Notes: generated by a model from the sequence alone, not told the origin. A DNA stretch of 64,000 nucleotides from Polytrichum commune (GCA_950295325.1 OX485803.1:60339554-60403553); one strand, 5' to 3'; shown: positions 45,331 through 57,154, numbered from the stretch's first letter. Numbers and translations are program-made.

Positions 45331-47270
45331 AAGCCAAATTATTGGAAAGGACCGACATGGGCAGCTTCCCGTAACCATAAACTCCCCATTATTCAATTCT
45401 GGCAGGACTTATAAGGTAGGTAATTGGCAGGAATGCCAACTTACAGTTGAAAAGGCCACGACCATGTGACCTCTGTTGTATGGCATTTTTATATTATATT
45501 ATATTATATTATATTGTAGTTCTCTTATCGACTTAACGCTGGAAGTGACACTTGCTACTTAACATATACGGGCCTTATTCGCTCACTCTTCTTATTCAGA
45601 AAACTTCTTTTCAGTGGTTTATATGGCAAGGCTTGTAGTGGGGAACAAACAACAAAACAACATGTATTAGAGTGAGATTGGACAATGTGTTTGAGAGAGA
45701 GAGAGAGAGAAAGAGTTGGATTTTTCTTGAGCAAATCTATGCTTATTTTTAAGTTTACTCACTTTTTAGTACATCCTCTTGTTTAGAGGTCATTCCATTC
45801 TCTTGCATATTTGTGTATCCTTCTAATTCCAGGAGGGTTGGTAGGACCATGCCTCAAGGAAAATCTTTGTTTAACTATCTCCCCTCATTTGGTACTTTCC
45901 CATATTGGTTTGCCTCCTCAAAGTAAAAAGGTATAACTTCAATCATCAATCTAGAGGGGTTTTACCCTCTTTACACTTAGGTAGAGTGTTGTTCTAAATA
46001 TCCGAAGTTTACATGTTCAAGTTCAAAATTGGGTGCAAGACATACTCAAAAGAGTTTCAAAAGTCTACCTCAAATCAATATGCTTTGTATTCTAAATTTT
46101 CTTGTAGAGTATCTAAGCAACATACACACTATTTTTGAAGAAAGATGAAATACAAAAATTAAGAGTGCTCTTGAATTTGTGAAGGGTCTGGCTCACCCAT
46201 GCCCATGTCACCAACCAAATCCACATAGAGAGTTCGTAACATACACGAGGTAAATAGCAACAGAACCCAATTCTTATTTATGTCACACAGTCATGTACAA
46301 CATAAACATCCATTTTGTATCACCAAATGTACATACTACCATTGAGTATTCTACCCGTTCTTTTGCCATTTGAAACCTCGCAAGACAGAGCTTTGTTGTA
46401 GGTTACATACTCCTTCCATGTTTACTAGTCCTCACTACTTCACCTAATTGTAGGGTTACTTATGGTAAACAATCGTTGTTGCTTAAACTTTGAGAGAAGG
46501 CTCTCATGGTTTCCCTTTTACTTAATATAGAATTAGGTAAGTACCCTTGATCATAGATTCATAGAACCGGATGAATGGTGGACGTTTGTCAAGTAGATTT
46601 CACTGGGTAGATTCATTTACACTAAAGTAATATATATATATATATATATAAATGAATAAAACAGTGGAGAGAGAGAAAGAGAGAGAGACCATTTTAGTCA
46701 TAGGTACACTAAATAGTCCTATCAGTGTAGATGGAAAATTAGTGTGAAAATTATCAATGTGGACCACAATAATATTTTAGTCATCCTGGAAATAACGTGG
46801 GTCCAAGAACCCGAGTGTTCCCCCAAGTCATCATGAAGACTTCCGACTAACAACTTGAATATCAATTATAGGACAAAGTAGTACAAAACAAAATAACACC
46901 CACGTTGATTTTCTAGAAAGAAAAAAAAAGAAAAAGAAAAACTACTACTAATGCGGCCCAGGCTACTAGAAATTTAATGTGGGTTGGAAAATAATGCAGT
47001 CCACAGTAATTCTAATTATGAGAATTATTGTGACCCACAATAATAGGACTATTCAATATAGTTAACACTTGGGAGGGTCTATGTGACAATTTCAAGAGGG
47101 AAAGAATTTTCAATTTCACCTCAACTTATACCTTTTGTATCTTAACTCTAATATCTTGAAACTTGAAATGGCAATCTACATGGTTCACAATTGCTCACCA
47201 AATGAGACAATTTTCAATGCGATCCAATAGCCGAAAGTGTCTAGGGATTTGGAAGGATTGTACCTTCATC
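45331..47270. other. AT-rich intergenic DNA with simple repeats
   Basis: (ATATT)n at about 45490-45516, GA run at 45697-45712, TA run at 46629-46650, GA run at 46660-46688. 45610-45690 is a foldback-family fragment (TTTATATGGCAAGGCTTG, GAGATTGGACAATGTG). No gene is seen. Confidence 0.4.
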
Positions 47271-48365
47271 TGGGGAGATTGTTGGACATAGTCGGTCGGA
47301 ATCCTAACGTTGACATGTTGACATCTTTCAGTTTTTCTTCATTAAATTAAGAATACTCCATCAGATTCCTCTACAAAGATCAGTAATTTTTCCTGAATCT
47401 TTGAGCTTCAACCGGTTATTCCTCAAACTCAACCAAGATCATCTGTAAGTAGCACCCAGTTCTCCCCATTCATTGTTGCCGAATAATGGAGTTCACAATC
47501 TGATGGACTTCTGTCACTAGGAAGTTATGAAGAAGATCGGGACTGCTGGAACCTGCAGTGAAAGTACAGTATGCAGCCTGCATCACTCTGACTGAGAGTA
47601 TGAGAGACCCCCCTCCCACGTGGGAAAGAGTGCCTACCCTACAAGAGAGTAAGAAATGCTGTTGTTACATCTTTCGTAAAGAGCCCAGAAACAACTTGCA
47701 GATCAATGAACGGGGAGCATCGAGCGCTAGTTACAAATGAACCGGCTGAGTTTGAGAAATAATTGGTTGAAGTTCAAGACTTCAGGAAATTTACCTATCA
47801 TTTTAGAGGAATCTATGGAATATACCTCTGATTAATAAAGAGAAACCGAAAGATGTCAACATGTAACCGGTTGGACATGGAAACACTTGGATCTCAACTG
47901 ATTATGTCCAAAAATCTCCTTGGATATTGCTACAGATATTACAAAGTATGTTCAAAAGAAGTAAATTGATGAGTTTGAGAAATCACCGGTTGAAGTTCAA
48001 GACTTCAGGAAAATTACCCATCATTTTAGAGGAATCTATGGAATATACCTCTTATTAATAAAGAGAAACTGAAAGATGTCAACATGTAACCGGTTGGGCA
48101 TGGAAACACTAGGATCTTGACCGATCATGTCCAAAAATCTCCTTGGATATTGCTGCAAATATTACAAAGTATGTTCAAAAGAAGTAAATTGAGTTTGAGA
48201 GATAATTGGTTGAAGTTCAAGACTTCAGGATAATAACCCATCATTTTAGAGGAATCTATGGAATATACCTCTTATTAATAAAGAAAAACTGAAAGATGTC
48301 AACATGTAACCGGTTGGACATGGAAACACTAGGATCTTGACCGATCATGTCCAAAAATCTCCCTG
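47271..48365. mobile_element. Foldback element built of CCGGTTGA-family units
   Basis: Left end TGGGGAGATTGTTGGACATA and an inverted unit (47300-47480, with TTCAACCGGTTATTCCTCAA). Right part: three direct units starting GAGTTTGAGA at 47748, 47971 and 48191 (period about 221 bp). The last unit ends ATGTCCAAAAATCTCC, the inverse of the left end. The spacer 47480-47700 has no gene-like frame with support. Confidence 0.7.
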
Positions 48366-48452
48366 GATATTGCTACAGATATCACAAAGTATGTTCAAAG
48401 GAAGTCTCCAATATTCAATATGGTGTGTGGGCATAAGGAATGTGGTCACAAA

Positions 48453-48695
48453 GAGAGGGAATTGTCACATACAAGCACACCTCTCATACATCCAATATGA
48501 AAACTTGATCACCACGTATCGGTTTGTGACCAATGCACCTCAAATGACTTGGAGTAGGAAGTTTAATTTAGGGTCGTTGGAGCTAATTCCAATGTAGACT
48601 TAGCTGAAAATCAATAGCCTCTAGGTTATATATTGTGTCATGGCTTTTATGTTGGATAAATGAGAGTTACACTTGTGAGCAATAATTCCTCTCTC
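48453..48695. mobile_element. MITE of the GAGAGG-AATT family
   Basis: Left GAGAGGGAATTGTCACATAC and CCTCTCATACATCCAA; right, reverse-complemented, GAGAGAGGAATTATTGCTCA and CTCTCATTTATCCAAC. Inverted ends span about 50 bp. 243 bp, no convincing frame. Confidence 0.75.
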
Positions 48696-48714
48696 ATTTC
48701 GTGACTCCTCTTGA

Positions 48715-49080
48715 TTCAACAGCTATATTTGAGTGGTATATGGCAAGGTTTGCACTTATAAAAGAACACCAAAATAGATATGTGTTACAATGGGATTGGA
48801 CTATGTGTTTAAAAATTAGTAGGTTAAGATTATTGGGAGTGCCTACATTCCACCACAACGAAAGGTCGTCGCTACTTACCGCACTGTGAACCATAAACTT
48901 GCAATTGAAATTGGACAAGTGGTCAACTATCCCTATCTCTAGAGAAAATACACTATTGCCACTTATGCTCTTACAATGCAGTTGGAATCAAGACAAACTT
49001 TGTGTTGGAGTGTCCCTTATATAACTTCAATAGAGATATATTTAAGCATGTAGTTTTTGGGAGCCTCAAATCATTCTTTC
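48715..49080 (-). repeat. Foldback-family arm
   Basis: AGCTATATTTGAGTGGTATATG, AACACCAAAATAGATATGTG, GGATTGGACTATGTGTTTAA follow the order of the family's left arms. Confidence 0.5.
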
Positions 49081-50722
49081 AATCATATCAACAAGTTGAC
49101 ATTAATCTCTATCTCAGAAAGGCAACCACATTCTGCCACTCTAGGGAATCAACCAAATTGAAACCATCCTGATTTACTTCCGTCCCATTAGCCTTTTGGC
49201 TTCCCAGACACTAAAATTAAATTCATTTCACTTCACATGCTCATTTGGAGAGAACGAAAGTTCGCTTTGAATTCCCTTAGGTTTCCCATCTCAAACTATG
49301 ACTTTGTGTTTAGAAATGGCAATCCACATGGCTTGCAATTGCTAACTGGACAACAAAAAAAAACATGGGTTCAAAAGAGATTGGACTAAGTGCTCAACTT
49401 TCTAGTTCAATGAAATGAAACCAAATTTATGGCACTAGATATATATTGAGGTGGAGCTATTCCCCTAGAGTAACAAAGTACCTCATGATATCAACCTCAT
49501 GATTCAGATGGAGGAAAGACTTGAAGCATTCATGACCAAGTCCATCCATCTTAGGGTTTCATAATTTCCACAAAGTCATCTGCAGGCATGCAACTAACCT
49601 TTCTGTGCATTTGGTTTGGCTGATGATAACACAGCCACCTTTCCTTTCCGTGTCTAAAGAGAACCCCCAACTCAATTAGACTCTCTAGAGATGAATGCCA
49701 GCCAGCAAGAGAACATGCAACCCTGTGAGCGTTCCAAGAGAGTGTTACATCATTAACAAGAGTGAATCAACGAACACAATCATCTTATACTCACCAAAAG
49801 AAAAATGACTATTTGACAAGGGTGTTTCAACTTCACAAATCTTCCCCATATCTTCTATTCCAGAAGATGATTCCATTAAAGTAATTCCAATAGATTAACT
49901 GAATCAATAACAGGGTAACAAAAAAAGATTGCACGAACATGGAGTGTTTATGTTCAATCTAGTACACTGACAATCAGGTCAGAAACTATTTCTGCTGTTG
50001 TATTTATGAGGACTACAAATTAATTTCATGTCAAAAGCATCTGATAAAGCAGTCCCGGTACACTCAAGCACCACACATATCGTTAAACTTTGTAGAGCAC
50101 ATTACAATGTTCAAATCTTATAAATAAGAAAATTGGGCACTCGAGTTGTCTCTTGACCAGCAACAAGATGTCATCATCTGCTATGAGAGGGTCATTCCAG
50201 ACTGCCAGACTTTGAGTGAAGCTAAATGCATTCACAATGAATCCCTACAAGATAAACCCTGGTGTATATCCTAATAAACAAAAGCAAGAGAAAGAATCCA
50301 GTGCCTAGCTTGAGGCACCAATTGTGCACAAAGGAAAAGTACAATTAATGTCAGTGTCCTTATAAAGCACAGGAAGAGCCGATCAGAAGAACTACTGTTC
50401 AATAAATTTGCTCATCAGAGGTCTGCATACCTAAAACTGTCCAAAAATATCTCCAAGGTCATACCTCTGCATCTCAACTTATTCTAGAAAAGAATTATAA
50501 AGAAATACATGGAAGAAAGACATGAACAAGCAGTGTCCATGAACAAGCAGTCTCCATGTTATACCAATTCAAAGGTTAACCTCAATTAGAAACTACTCAA
50601 TAATAACGCCTCAGACCTTGAAAGGGCTAGCATACAATTACGAAAGGAAATGCTGTGGCCTACAATGACATATTGTGATGAAACTTGTGCTAAGGAGGCC
50701 CCAAAGAAAACTAGTTTGAATG
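49081..50722. other. Intergenic DNA, includes trailer of the next gene
   Basis: AT-rich with stops in all frames. The last few hundred bases lie downstream (minus strand) of the stop at 50723-50725 and should hold the 3' untranslated region. No polyadenylation signal could be fixed with confidence. Confidence 0.4.
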
Positions 50723-53296
50723 TTACAGTACATGGATGTGCTGTAGCTTCTTTTTCCCTCTTGTGTGCGCCATTTGTTTATCAATGTCCTCCTTCAGGCC
50801 AAAATCAGAGGGAGGAACCTGTATTACAGTTCTGATGATCTCAGGATCAACCGCCAGAGTGGCACTTTCGCCTGTTGGTGAAGGCAGGTGCTTCACCGCT
50901 GAAATTGTAATTGGGGACTCAACTTCTGCAGGAAAATTTTATGATTTGATTAGTTCTCAGATAGAAACCACCATGTCTTACTAGGGATAAATTAACACCT
51001 GCCAAGTAACTTAAGATATGCTTATGGAAACTACATAAGGTAAGTATGGGTCTTAATTGGTCACTGACACACCACTCAAATATAGAAGTCCGATTCAGAT
51101 AAGTAACCAAAATAGGCATGTCCACCTTATGTATTGCCTTTCACTGTCAGCATAGAAACTGAGCTAGATACAAGGAACTGCAATCCGATGGCATTTATCC
51201 AATATAGCCACTTCACATTACAGAAGCCTTCCTTCAGGAGGCTGAACCACTTAAATTATCACAAAGGGAGACTTGAGGTGTCAATTAGCGTCACATAGCT
51301 TACAACTAAGAGAAGTCAACATTCTACCCCAAGATTGAAGGTAAAACAGACAGAGCTGGATGATCAAGCAAAGTATGGATATGACAAGTGGGTTTACTAC
51401 TTGAAGGGCAAACACCCAATTGAGAAATGGTATATGTGAATTGCACAACAGGCTAGATGATGCATGCACATGAATCGAGATCGGGGTCTAAAGTGCCAAA
51501 ATATATATGAAACTCAGCCCTACAGTTGGAAACATTCACATGCAAGAAAGTAAACCTGTACCAAATACATTAAAAATCAAGCACAACGGCAAGCAGGTGG
51601 ATCTCACATCTTATGCCCAAATCAAGAACATGCAAATGTCACTGATTCTATTGTGCTGTAGGAACTCAAAGGCCATAACAATCCTTGAAACATGGCTACC
51701 AACTGGATGCAACCTCTACGAAATATGTAATAAAGACTTTTTAGGGTTCGTGTGTCACAAAGAAGGTCTAGTTCAGCTCTGCAGCTGTCAGATCTATACA
51801 CATTTTTGCAAGTACAAACCAAGAAAAGTCACTGCCATATGCATCCTTACACCATTTTCTTTGATGCAAGTGCAATCTCTGCACAGATAGCCAAGACCGA
51901 ATTCTCAACCATTACAGTACATACCCCCGAGCATGACTTCGATGAAAACACTTGCAATCGCTGGAAACATGATAAGGATATCTCATACAAGTTCTGGGAG
52001 TCCAGTGTTCTCCTAATCCATTTCAATCACAAAGACAACAACCCGGAGATACAACACTGACGCACTGCCTCAAATACCAGAACCTGACTCTAAACCGAGA
52101 AAAGTCACTGCCACATGTATACTTTCACCATCTCCTCCAAGCCAGTGCAATCACTTGACAAATCACAAAGACCCATTTCCCAACCATCACATGACTTCCC
52201 TATGCAAGAATGTGAACTTCAATCCATCCACAACATACATTAACCACAGACTACAATGACAAGAAGACAACTTCTAAATGGATGGATAAAATCTCCCAAG
52301 CTGTCCACGATTTCTCTCAAGGATGTCTCTGGTATAGCAACAATTTCATTCACTGAACACGTAGCAAGGAAATCTCATACGAGTTCCACTTACTCCAATA
52401 CCAGATTCAGATGTGGACACATGAAAATGGATTTCAAAACCCATCAACTATGCACCCATAAGAACTTTGCCATGACACTGCCCAGGACTCAAACAGATCT
52501 TGATGACACAACACCAACCCCCTGCCTCCAATAACTGAAACTGACTATGAACCAAGAAAAGCCACTGCCATATTTTTACCATCTCCTCCAACCAAGTACA
52601 ATCACTTTAAAAATAGCAAGGACAAAACTCTTAAAAATCACATGATTTTCCAATCCATCCACAGCATGCACTACACTGGAAAGAAGTCAATTACTAAATA
52701 CGGATGGATACAACCCCCCAAGCCGTCCAACATTTCTGTCAAGGATGTCACTGCTGAAGCAATAATTTCATTCACTATAAAACATTGTAGAGAAATCTCA
52801 TATACCATAATCTCACAGTTCCACTTACTCCAATCTCAGATTCAGATGTGGATACATGAGCAGCAATTCCAAGAGCCCATTAACTATGTAACCGACAAGA
52901 CCTTTTGCCATGACATACCCCAGCGCTCAAAACAACACTCTATAGGTTACATGAAAGTGTGCACATTCAAAACTGGATCTCTTGCAAGAAACCCCCTCAG
53001 CAATGGGTTCGCAATCCTGAAAAGAAAATGTAATGAGACATGTGAGAAGAATGAAATGAATGTGAGTTGGCACCTGTAGAGACGATCCAGAGGAAGAGGA
53101 AGCAGAAGATGATGATGACGGGGATGGAATGCACACATAGCTCCGGGCGAGCCACACGGTTGGGAGGAGCGGAGCGATCTTTAATGCTAATCTGCGTCAA
53201 GAGGCGAGGGCCACCAACATGTTGGGGAAGATCCATGGCAACTAGGGTGGCACTGGAGCTGCGGTATAGTGTCATTCCAATGTTGGCGTCATTCAT
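50723..53296 (-). CDS. Small single-span membrane protein, two exons
   Basis: Exon 1 is 53296-53074 (74 codons plus one base) and exon 2 is 50925-50723 (to TAA). The donor is ACAG/GTGCCA at 53074/53073 and the acceptor TTTTCCTGCAG/AAGTTGAG at 50926/50925. The phases fit exactly (G + AA gives Glu), giving 141 residues. The start is the first ATG in frame (53294-53296); an in-frame TTG lies four codons upstream. Residues 1-50 are soluble with SSSATLVAMDLPQHVGGPRL and several basic residues. About 57-73 form one hydrophobic span (SIPVIIIFCFLFLWIV). The C-terminal 68 residues are mixed, with VDPEIIRTVIQVPPSDFGLK, and end in a basic patch before LQHIHVL. No signal cleavage site or catalytic motif is seen. 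Function and compartment are unknown. The intron (2147 bp) is long relative to the coding length and carries tandem repeats. A 13-codon upstream ORF overlaps the start. Confidence 0.8.
51821..52960. repeat. Diverged tandem repeat inside the intron
   Basis: Units start AAGAAAAGTCACTGCCATAT at 51821, GAGAAAAGTCACTGCCACAT at 52097 and AAGAAAAGCCACTGCCATAT at 52547. Units two and three are about 450 bp; unit one is a shorter 276-bp version. Shared inside: ACCATCTCCTCCAA, CAAGGATGTC, ATTTCATTCACT, GTTCCACTTACTCCAAT, CAGATTCAGATGTGGA. Plus-strand frames of 92-145 codons here are not conserved between units and are not called. Confidence 0.75.
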
Positions 53297-53330
53297 TGTA
53301 CCATACAAATTCCTGTTCCTTGCCCCTCAT
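53289..53330 (-). promoter_or_regulatory. Upstream ORF overlapping the start codon
   Basis: ATG at 53328-53330 opens a 13-codon frame whose TGA (53289-53291) lies inside the second and third codons of the main frame. If the transcript starts upstream, ribosomes using it would end past the main ATG, so it should reduce translation (inference from known behaviour of overlapping uORFs). Confidence 0.5.
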
Positions 53331-53339
53331 ACCTTCTTT

Positions 53340-53393
53340 TTGGCGCCCAATTTTACCAAAACCAAAAAAATCTCTCACGACCACTAATTGGCC

Positions 53394-53425
<32 letters not shown>

Positions 53426-53740
53426 ACTGACAGGCTTGAAGAAAGAAACACAGATCCAGTAAGCCCCTGGAGGTGAGAATTGAATTAAAAGTTCGGAAAA
53501 GAAAAATCATGCAAAAGTTTCTCCACATGCCCTATTCCACCTAAACCCACTTCAAAGACAGCAGGGCGCCCAAAACCACACAAATCTCTCACGACCACAG
53601 ATTGACCACAAAACTTCGCCAGGTTTGTTCAAGTGGGAAACTCTCCACTGACAGGCTCGAAGAAACACAGATCCACGTTTAAATTGGATTAGAGCTTGAA
53701 AAAAAATACTTATGCGAAAAATTCTCCAAATGAGCTGAAT
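53340..53740 (-). repeat. Tandem duplication in the 5' flank of the membrane gene
   Basis: GGCGCCC, AAATCTCTCACGACCAC, then a GCCACAAAAC or GACCACAAAAC, CACTGACAGGCTTGAAGAAA / CCACTGACAGGCTCGAAGAA and ACACAGATCCA occur at 53340-53535 and again at 53565-53735, about 215 bp apart. The first copy carries a (TC)13 run at 53401-53426. Confidence 0.7.
53401..53426. repeat. (TC)13 microsatellite in a 5' flank
   Basis: On the gene's strand this is a GA run about 105 bp upstream of the ATG, a position where plant leaders and core promoters often hold GA/CT runs. Confidence 0.9.
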
Positions 53741-54290
53741 CGAAAGAAAATGGTCAAGATCACTGAACTGCTGGACTGAAACAAGAAAAAATAAACCTCA
53801 ACCCTCCGACACTTGAGAAAACATAAGCACCAAGTGCATGAGCTTCGGAAAAATAATGCACAAGGAGTCAGACCCCAGAAAACCGCGATACGGACGCAGC
53901 GGGGGGAGAGCAGCCCAGTAGCTGAAACCGCTCGAATTTCACAACCCACCGAAAGCTCGACGAACTACACCAGCCACTACCGCCGCCAATACCGACCCAA
54001 ACCTCGACCAAGCACCTCAACCCAACAAAAACGCAATGAGAACCGAGAAATGTGAGGGCGACCCAACGACCGCCTGGTGTCGAGACCCCCAGGAGTGTGG
54101 TTAGGTGGAGATCTCCGCTCGCCCGGCTAATGCGAGGCCGGTGAGCGTGCTTCTTCTCGAGAAGAAGAAGTGAAGGAGAAGAGAGGAGACTTCGGCGAAG
54201 TCAGTGAACCCTCCGCCCTGAAATGTTCCCAGTGGGGACATCTTGGTCCCAGGGTCCAATTCCGAAGCCCCAATGATGTCAAATTTAGTT
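53741..54290 (-). promoter_or_regulatory. GC-richer probable promoter/first-exon region
   Basis: Base composition rises, with CpG-bearing text such as GACGCAGCGGGGGGAGAGC and ACTACCGCCGCC. No frame with a known motif. Its position upstream of the minus-strand membrane gene suggests promoter or non-coding leader exon. Confidence 0.35.
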
Positions 54291-54567
54291 ACTAATCTAC
54301 TTGGTCCCATTTTCTTAATGCAGAAAAATGATCATTCTTCCTTAGTACGGTAGCATTGTTTATTTGGTGCTTGAATTGGGGCGATTGACTTGCGGCTCTG
54401 TGCAAGTTTATTATTGTTTGTGAAAGCAAGGAAAGGAGTAGGTGGATGGGAGTAGGTGGATGAGGTAGTAGTTAACTTAGAATAACTGTAATTAAGTTAC
54501 ACATGCCTCACTAGATCAATTCTTTATCAATTCTTTATGTTAAGTCCATGTTGTATCAAACTGGGAG

Positions 54568-55250
54568 TCGATCGGATACCTCTCATTCGTCCAACATAAA
54601 AAGCCCTGAAATCCTATGCTGCCCGACAATTGCTTTTTTATACTAGTTGGTTTGGCACCGGGGTTAGCTTCAAAGACCCCGAATTCGGGACGCTTCACAC
54701 TATGGCCGTCCAAGTCGAGAGGCCGTGGGATTGAATGGCCAAACTTTGTTGAGAGTCCAAAGAAATGGGCTGAAAAAGGTTGATAAAATCTAGGAATTGG
54801 AGATTTTGGCCATGTATAGTGTGAAGTCTCCAAAGACCGAGTCCAAAGTCCAAACCCATACCATTTTATTCCCTACCCAAAACTATTCCTCCAATCTAAC
54901 GGCCAAGATCGACGGCCTCTTGACCATAGTTTGGGTTTTTTATTCTTGTCCGACCCTAACTTCCTTCGAGAGTTTGTCGCCTTGGTCAAAAAGTATTGCC
55001 ATGTAGGTATTTTGGAGATTGATGGCCATTGGACTTTGACCTCTAGTGTGAAGGACCGAGAGGCCGAATTCTTGGTTTCTTGCAATCTGATTGGTGGAAA
55101 TCGACGGTCTCTCGACCTTCGGCCACAATGTGAAGGGGTCCTTAGTCTACTTAAGGTCATGTGAGATCAAATCAGCAACCAACATAATAATAGGGGTCAA
55201 GTTTTATGTTGGATGGATGAGAGATACGCTCGGACATGATAAAACTCTCT
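54568..55250. mobile_element. GAGAGG-AATT family MITE hosting a second MITE
   Basis: Outer ends: GATACCTCTCATTCGTCCAACAT on the left and TTTATGTTGGATGGATGAGA with ATAAAACTCTCTC on the right. The insert at 54687-55142 is a separate element, so the outer element was split. Confidence 0.6.
54687..55142. mobile_element. MITE with CTTCACACTATGGCC ends (copy 2, inverted)
   Basis: Left GGGACGCTTCACACTATGGCC; right GGCCACAATGTGAAGGGGTCC. The interior is the reverse complement of 25299-25786 in order. The open frames in this interval are shadows shared by both copies. Confidence 0.8.
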
Positions 55251-56194
55251 CTTCTTCAAACTATTGCATGCAAGTTACTTCGCATCACTCATTTGAGATG
55301 TGATGATTTTTTTCCCGCTAGTCAATATTTTTATCAAACCATATAGGTTGTTGAACCAATGTAATTGATACATGCCTTCGATGGGTGTATAGTCAAAATG
55401 GGCAAATGTTGCCATAGTTAAGCTTTTGTACCCACATTCACAACAACTTTGTGCATAAAAAGTGTAACATTCCCCCTTATCACATCATGGCATATGCTAC
55501 TATGTGCTAAATAACATGGGCATTGAGAGTGAGATACCACAACACAACATACTCTTACATCAACTCCTCCTTTTGCAAATGTATATTAATGAGATATAGA
55601 TGCCTATCTTGACTATGACTAGGTATCCCATGTGTCTCTAACCCTCCACAAACTCCACCCGCTTTATGACCTCCAAACCAAATTTGAAAAGTTGTTCATT
55701 GAGTGCACATTTTGTTCATGGTCATTTTTACACACAACTCGGTTTAGTGTAAAATGGATGTACACAAAACCCACTTAACCACAAACTTCGTCTTAATGGC
55801 CGGAAAATCAACTCGATGATGATTATTTGTGCAAGTGTTACAAGAGCATCCCTAAGCCTATGTCTCCCCACGTTCCATAACACGGTTGTTATAAATTTCA
55901 ATATCATTGATAAAGCTAACAAAGTCTACAAATACATAGTATAACTTAACTTTTGTTTTGTTTCTCATTTCTTTTCACAAATGATTATCAAAATATTATC
56001 ATTAACATAATGTTCCATTTGTTTGATATTGTCACATTCTATTTGAAATAGTGTTATTTTTTGTGTACTTATATAAGTCCCATAACACAAAATCGCATAT
56101 TTGTAAGGTGCCATTTGCAAGTAACATGCTTGCAAACATCAACCCACACTTAGAGAAATCTACCTAATTGTTCGTGCAAACAAATAGCCCAACT
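55251..56194. other. AT-rich intergenic DNA, no gene seen
   Basis: No exon-like segment, array or element end is recognised. Confidence 0.4.
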
Positions 56195-56819
56195 GGGTGC
56201 AAGCATGGTAAAGTGGACCAAAAAAATGCTCCAGTATATTCAAACCATAACTTTTTTGGTCAAAGGCCTAAAAGTAGTGGCAAAGTGTTGCTTGAATTGG
56301 AATTCTTTCCATCATGACCTTTGTTGTTGTGTTTCAAGAATACTCAAATGCAGAAAAGCAAGTTGAGATCTTCGATACTTATCATTAAAAGCGATGCTCA
56401 AAAGCAAAGGGTTGAGTATGGTTTTGGACGTAGATTTCATGACCTTAAGTATTTTTGAGTTGGAATTCTCTTTCACATTCCTTGAATTCATTGTCTACTT
56501 GAGGGCATCATCATAAAATTTTGTGGGACACCATCAATTTAGTGTAATTTTATCTTACTTTAAACAAATTTTAGACAGTCACTTGTTCAACATCACCTAC
56601 TTGCACACCACATGTACCGTCTTCTAAAATATGTAGACTTTTCTTGGATTTTTTTTTTTTTTTTTGTCCTCAAAATTTGATTGGCTTTGTAGATCAATAT
56701 GTTTTTAGAATGTTTATGATTTTTTTCTTCAAAAATTCAAAGTTAGGGTATAGTTTGAATCACTTTCACTGAACACTAGGCATGGATAAGAAGGTGTCCA
56801 CTTTACCGTGCTTGCACCC
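56195..56819 (+). mobile_element. MITE with GGGTGCAAGCATGGTAAAG ends (copy C)
   Basis: Left GGGTGCAAGCATGGTAAAGTG; right CACTTTACCGTGCTTGCACCC: inverted with one mismatch in 21. AACT lies directly outside both ends (56191-56194, 56820-56823 with the shared A). The best-preserved copy of the three. An internal T-run is at 56650-56664. Confidence 0.85.
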
Positions 56820-57154
56820 AACTGTCATTCTTGTGGAAGGTCAATTTTGCTTGAGCAGACATTGTTGTTGGATTGCATGTTTCCATCTTTTGGCGAATCC
56901 ATATGAGAAATTTGAAAGTTGAGCTTGCTACTTTGGGAGTCAAGATGGATACATCTTAATACATCGTGAATTATTCAAAACTTGAGAATTTCAAATAATT
57001 CACGACCCGACTCCAACAACATCATGAATACAATGTCGGGTTTAATTCAATTCCTCATGAGTTTGTTGTATGTAGTCCATGGAGTAGATAAAGGACAATA
57101 GCGGTTAGACGAAGCTTAAACTTGGCACTAATGTTCGAGGCATTGAGAGCGTTC

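Noticed and set aside
47271-48365. LTR retrotransposon with paired long terminal repeats
   Set aside because: The units are short, tandem and inverted, with no primer-binding site, polypurine tract or reverse-transcriptase frame.
52642-53079. A 145-codon plus-strand ORF
   Set aside because: It lies in the intronic tandem repeat and runs antisense up to the exon 1 donor; the frame is not kept in the neighbouring unit.
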